A stretch of DNA of 18,659 bases from positions 1 through 18,659 of the forward strand of contig CACZQX010000303.1 of assembly GCA_902783445.1 (NCBI GenBank). The letters run 5' to 3'. Of this stretch, positions 16,211 to 18,659 are shown piece by piece; position 1 is the stretch's first letter, and each line of letters opens with the position of its first letter. Origin of the DNA: an uncultured Lachnospiraceae bacterium. GTDB taxonomy: Bacteria; Bacillota; Clostridia; Lachnospirales; Lachnospiraceae. Made by a program: the position numbers and the translations under genes. Under the pieces are notes generated by a model that was not told where the DNA came from, made no database searches, and saw only the letters and a list, made by a program, of their open reading frames with translations.

Positions 16211-16282
16211 CAGCTCGTAGGGGAGTCGAACCCCTGATTCCGCCGTGAGAGGGCGGCGTCTTAACCACTTGACCAACGAGCC
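16211..16282 (-). tRNA. tRNA-Glu (anticodon CUC)
   Basis: The minus strand folds into a 72-base tRNA. It has acceptor GGCTCGT with ACGAGCT, a D arm with GGTCAAGTGGTTAAGA, anticodon stem CCGCC/GGCGG around CTCTCAC (anticodon CUC, reading GAG), and a T arm with GGTTCGACTCC. The discriminator base is G73, usual for bacterial tRNA-Glu. The 3' CCA is not encoded and must be added by the CCA enzyme. The first acceptor pair is G1-U72 instead of G-C, slightly unusual. It stands alone, between polC and cheX, with its own promoter. Confidence 0.96.
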
Positions 16283-16292
16283 GTACTAGACA

Positions 16293-16320
16293 ATTATACC
16301 CTAAAAACAAAAAAATGCAA
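16293..16320 (-). promoter_or_regulatory. Strong sigma-A type promoter of tRNA-Glu
   Basis: On the minus strand the -35 is TTGCAT (16320-16315), followed by a 16-base, T-rich spacer and a perfect TATAAT (16298-16293). Transcription would start near 16286, only about four bases before the mature tRNA 5' end, so RNase P has a very short leader to remove. A TATAAT perfect to consensus fits a highly expressed stable RNA. Confidence 0.82.
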
Positions 16321-16408
16321 CCGAAAATTCCAAAAAATTAATATTTTATGAACAGTGTGAACAATCGATAAATTGTGCAAAGCTTCACTTTGATTTTAGG
16401 AAATTGAC

Positions 16409-16437
16409 TTGACAAAAATTTACTTTTAAAGGAAAAT
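16409..16437 (+). promoter_or_regulatory. Candidate promoter of cheX
   Basis: A perfect -35 TTGACA (16409-16414) is followed after 17 bases by GAAAAT (16432-16437), which matches the -10 consensus at 4 of 6. Transcription would start near 16444, about 35 bases before ATG 16479. I do not see the GCCGATAA-type -10 of flagellar sigma-D promoters here. It is divergent from the tRNA promoter. Confidence 0.5.
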
Positions 16438-16478
16438 AGATACAAGGAATAAATTTCGAAATAGTAGGGGTATTATAT

Positions 16479-16958
16479 ATGGCGGGACTTGACGTAAAAA
16501 TTGTAAATCCATTTTTACAATCGACAATATCAGTATTTGAAGCAGTTGCTCAGAATAAATTAGTAGTTGGTAAACCTACTTTGACAGCATTGGTTTTTCC
16601 GGAGAAGACTTTTATTTCTCAGGCGGGACTTACCGGTACAATTAAAGGACAGTTACTTCTGGTTTTGGAAGAAAAACAGGCAATGGCTGTCGCAAGCAAG
16701 ATGATGATGGGTATGCCTGTCAATGAGATAGATGATATGGCAAGCTCTGCGCTTAACGAGCTTTGTAATATGATTATGGGTAATACGGCCACAATTTTCT
16801 CAACACAGGATATTTTGGTTGATATTACACCACCTATTTCGGTGTTCGGATCGGACCTTAAAATGAATTCAAAGGTTTCTGCTTTGAAGGTTCCTTTCTA
16901 CTATGATGGTACGCAGGATCAGGCGATTGCGCTTTGTATGGTTATTGATGACAAATAA
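16479..16958 (+). CDS. cheX: CheX-family chemotaxis phosphatase (acts on CheY-P)
   Basis: A 159-residue cytosolic protein of the CheC/CheX/FliY phosphatase family, about the usual CheX length. The catalytic helix reads ALNELCNMIMGNTAT: Glu94 and Asn97 are the expected E-x2-N pair that removes phosphate from CheY, with G101-N102 after them. Only one such helix is visible, as in CheX, whereas CheC usually has two. The N-terminal half (VNPFLQSTISVFEAV and GLTGTIKGQLLLVL) also fits. AGGGG at 16466-16470 supports the start. No other chemotaxis or flagellar gene is nearby: it has its own candidate promoter and terminator and appears to be a single-gene unit. This suggests a motile organism, or a CheX reused for another response regulator. 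Confidence 0.88.
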   Translation: MAGLDVKIVNPFLQSTISVFEAVAQNKLVVGKPTLTALVFPEKTFISQAGLTGTIKGQLLLVLEEKQAMAVASKMMMGMPVNEIDDMASSALNELCNMIMGNTATIFSTQDILVDITPPISVFGSDLKMNSKVSALKVPFYYDGTQDQAIALCMVIDDK

Positions 16959-16970
16959 AAATTCAAATAT

Positions 16971-17000
16971 AAAAAGGATAGCCTATGGGCTATCCTTTTT
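16971..17000. terminator. Bidirectional intrinsic terminator between cheX and the esterase gene
   Basis: A 13-bp perfect stem, AAAAAGGATAGCC with GGCTATCCTTTTT, encloses a TATG loop. Reading right it ends in T5 then GTGTT, reading left in T5 then ATATTTG. It therefore can stop both cheX and the convergent minus-strand esterase gene. Confidence 0.9.
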
Positions 17001-17074
17001 GTGTTGCAAATATCAGCAATTGACTAACTGTCTTACAAGTCCGATTTTGCTTGTAAAATTCAAATTGATATTTA

Positions 17075-18115
17075 TTACATAAATATTGGCGCATCGTCAG
17101 GTAAATCGTAAACATTTTTAAGCCAGTTTGTGTAAAGAGGCAACCACATTTTGACCGCTCTGAAATCCGAAGGTCCGAATGGGTTAGGATTGCCGTTGCA
17201 TGCGCCAAATCCGTGTCCACCAAATGGGAAAGCGTGGATTTCGCATGGGATTTTCTTTTCGTGGCAAAGGTTGCCGAATTCCACGGTAACGGAGTTAGGA
17301 AGGACCTGATCGTCATATGCTCCGCAAAGGAAAACAGGAGCATCGCCTTCTGTTACATTAAGTCTTATATCCAACATATCCGCATATTTCTTGCGATTTT
17401 CTTTGATATTATATGCATCTTTTCCGATAAGACAAGCAAGTGCTTTATCTTGAGCCAAAGTAATGCCCGGATAGATAAGAGCAACCGCATTGACATTTGC
17501 ATCGACTTTGTCGATTTCATCCGGAGTGTAGCCTTCAACTTCCACAGGCTTGTTTCTGTAAATAAATGCCTGAACGCCATTTAATGTACCGCCTGCGGAA
17601 AAACCTACGGTAGAAATCTTGTTTGGATCGATACCGTATTCATTTGCGTGGAAACGTACAAAACGTACTGCACGCTGTAAATCGAGAAATTGATAAGGAA
17701 TGTAATACGGATAAGAACGATACCAAAGCACAAAAGCGCTGATTCCGGCTTCGTTTAATACTTTTGCTATTTCTTCGCCTTCATCTACCATTGATTTTGT
17801 AAGGAATGCGCCACCCGGGCAAATAATTACCGCCTGCTCGCTGCTTTCAACAAGGTGTTCAGCAAGGAAAGGCACATCGTCCATTGTTTCTTTTGCATGG
17901 CCGTTTTCAACCTCTTCACGCCAAACCATTGTTGCATTGCCGCTCATATCTTCCAGGGGAGCGTCGGATCTGTCCCAAACTCCCGGGCGTCTGAACATTT
18001 CTTCTTGTGACATTGTGGTGTCAACTTCCATTAAAGTCTTTTTGTCTTCGCCGGTATTTCCGGGAATAACATCTCCCCAAATAGGGGTAAGTTTCGTTGT
18101 TTCGTAAGCTTTCAT
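17075..18115 (-). CDS. Alpha/beta-hydrolase esterase, acetyl-xylan-esterase-like
   Basis: A 346-residue predicted cytosolic serine esterase, with no signal peptide. CPGGAF at 99-104 takes the oxyanion-hole role of the HGG motif. GFSAGG gives the nucleophile Ser173, Asp269 in GAYDDQVLP is the likely acid (Asp268 is the alternative), and His301 in FGGHGFG completes the triad. The spacing matches the BD-FAE/Aes-type esterases, often annotated as acetyl esterase or, misleadingly, as endoxylanase in gut Bacillota. A role in deacetylating imported xylo-oligosaccharides is an inference from this resemblance and from the gene upstream. An AGGAGG site (minus strand, 18125-18120) lies four bases before the ATG. 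The bidirectional terminator at 16971-17000 ends its transcript about 75 bases after the stop codon. Confidence 0.85.
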   Translation of the reverse strand: MKAYETTKLTPIWGDVIPGNTGEDKKTLMEVDTTMSQEEMFRRPGVWDRSDAPLEDMSGNATMVWREEVENGHAKETMDDVPFLAEHLVESSEQAVIICPGGAFLTKSMVDEGEEIAKVLNEAGISAFVLWYRSYPYYIPYQFLDLQRAVRFVRFHANEYGIDPNKISTVGFSAGGTLNGVQAFIYRNKPVEVEGYTPDEIDKVDANVNAVALIYPGITLAQDKALACLIGKDAYNIKENRKKYADMLDIRLNVTEGDAPVFLCGAYDDQVLPNSVTVEFGNLCHEKKIPCEIHAFPFGGHGFGACNGNPNPFGPSDFRAVKMWLPLYTNWLKNVYDLPDDAPIFM

Positions 18116-18207
18116 GTGTCCTCCTATATTATCATTTACTATATATAATACGACATCTATTATATTACATTAGTTATTAAATATAAGGCAATATTTTTAA
18201 ATGTCTG

Positions 18208-18235
18208 ATTATAAACTATTTGTTGATAAGTGCAA
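18208..18235 (-). promoter_or_regulatory. Candidate promoter of the esterase gene
   Basis: On the minus strand TTGCAC (18235-18230) and a perfect TATAAT (18213-18208) are 16 bases apart. A second TATAAT at 18164-18159 lacks a good -35. The gap between the two minus-strand genes (18116-18251) is very A+T-rich, so chance matches are likely. A leader of about 85 bases would result. Confidence 0.4.
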
Positions 18236-18251
18236 ACTTAAAATCACAAGT

Positions 18252-18659
18252 TTATTTTGGAGTGATTTCAAGAAGCATTATGCCGTGAGCAGGCACCAAT
18301 TCATCCAAAATCAAGGCTTCACTGACATTTTGCAGTGAATAGGAAACCTTTGGAACACTGTCCTTTCTTAAGTGTTCTTCCATATCTTTTGATAAGGTGG
18401 AAGGAAATCCCATTTCACCCCACATATCGTATGCGGAGCCGAAGGCACGGTTAACTTCGGATTTTTTTATATAATAGCTGCCCTTTGGCAAATTTATCAT
18501 TATATTTAAAAGCAAGTCATCGGAGTTTGCGTAAATATTGTATCTGTGGGTTTCGTCTATGGCCGAATTATCTATGTGTTCGTACATATAATCAAAGTCC
18601 GGCATGTTGTAAATAAGCAGGGCGTAGGAGTCGGCATCTTTTGAAAAAAGGTAGTTTTC
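18252..18659 (-). CDS. C-terminal part of a larger protein, possibly GH39-type beta-xylosidase (cut by window edge)
   Basis: The reading frame stays open to the right edge, so the Met at 18605 is probably internal and 136 residues of C-terminus are visible. They look like the mostly beta C-terminal domain of a cytosolic glycoside hydrolase: alternating hydrophobic strands such as SYALLIYN and LLLNIMINLPKGSYYI, then a closing ELVPAHGIMLLEI. That ending and the DYMYEHIDNSAIDETHRYN stretch remind me of C-terminal regions of GH39 xylosidases, some fused to AraC-type regulators, in Lachnospiraceae. No catalytic residues are in view, so the family is only a guess. The esterase gene downstream in the same direction would fit a xylo-oligosaccharide role. 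No convincing terminator follows the stop codon. Confidence 0.5.
   Translation of the reverse strand, partial: ENYLFSKDADSYALLIYNMPDFDYMYEHIDNSAIDETHRYNIYANSDDLLLNIMINLPKGSYYIKKSEVNRAFGSAYDMWGEMGFPSTLSKDMEEHLRKDSVPKVSYSLQNVSEALILDELVPAHGIMLLEITPK

Noticed and set aside
16349..16390. Nested imperfect inverted repeats (GTGAA with TTCAC, ACAAT with ATTGT) between the tRNA and cheX promoters
   Set aside because: The arms are only five bases and A+T-rich, which is expected by chance in such a gap; not enough to call an operator.
18225..18260. AAACTT/AAGTTT hairpin after the partial minus-strand gene
   Set aside because: A six-pair A+T-rich stem with an eight-base loop, not followed by a T-run on the minus strand; too weak for a terminator.
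1..18659. CRISPR arrays, insertion sequences, prophage genes, toxin-antitoxin pairs or riboswitches
   Set aside because: I looked for regularly spaced repeats, transposase or integrase motifs, small paired genes and long structured leaders, and saw none.

Overview
The window reads as chromosomal housekeeping DNA from a low-G+C Gram-positive bacterium (Bacillota). A Lachnospiraceae-type anaerobe related to Butyrivibrio or Pseudobutyrivibrio is my best guess. The grounds are a PolC-type replicative polymerase, the pyrH-frr-uppS-dxr-rseP-ispG-polC gene order, strong AGGAGG-like ribosome binding sites, A+T-rich promoters and a hint of xylan degradation at the right edge. The genus is an inference from style and gene order, not from a database match.

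Layout. Positions 11-4196 hold a probable promoter, two tandem genes for TPR proteins ending in degenerate GGDEF domains, and a PfkB-family sugar/nucleoside kinase resembling pseudouridine kinase, all close together on the + strand. After a 103-base gap with a candidate promoter and a small palindrome, positions 4300-5958 hold a membrane-anchored NodB-type polysaccharide deacetylase and a bactofilin. Both suggest local control of cell-wall shape. Positions 6000-7277 hold pyrH (UMP kinase) and frr (ribosome recycling factor), closed by a clear intrinsic terminator. Positions 7344-16128 hold uppS, dxr, rseP, ispG and polC in a tight row. These link isoprenoid precursor supply (Dxr, IspG), lipid-carrier synthesis (UppS), membrane proteolysis (RseP) and DNA replication (PolC). 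The cdsA gene that often sits between uppS and dxr is absent.

Positions 16129-16478 contain no protein gene. They hold a minus-strand tRNA-Glu(CUC) with its own strong promoter, and behind it a 3' trailer of T12 plus two hairpins. The second hairpin is a strong intrinsic terminator that stops at the end of polC. A promoter on the other strand serves a lone cheX gene (16479-16958), which ends in a bidirectional terminator. From there to the right edge two minus-strand genes are read inward: an alpha/beta-hydrolase esterase (17075-18115) and the C-terminal end of a larger protein cut by the window edge, possibly a GH39-type beta-xylosidase.

I see no CRISPR array, insertion sequence, prophage, toxin-antitoxin pair or defence island. 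The least explained parts are the paired TPR/degenerate-GGDEF proteins, the deacetylase-bactofilin pair upstream of pyrH, and the structured tRNA trailer. I do not claim a new system; these are candidates for one.
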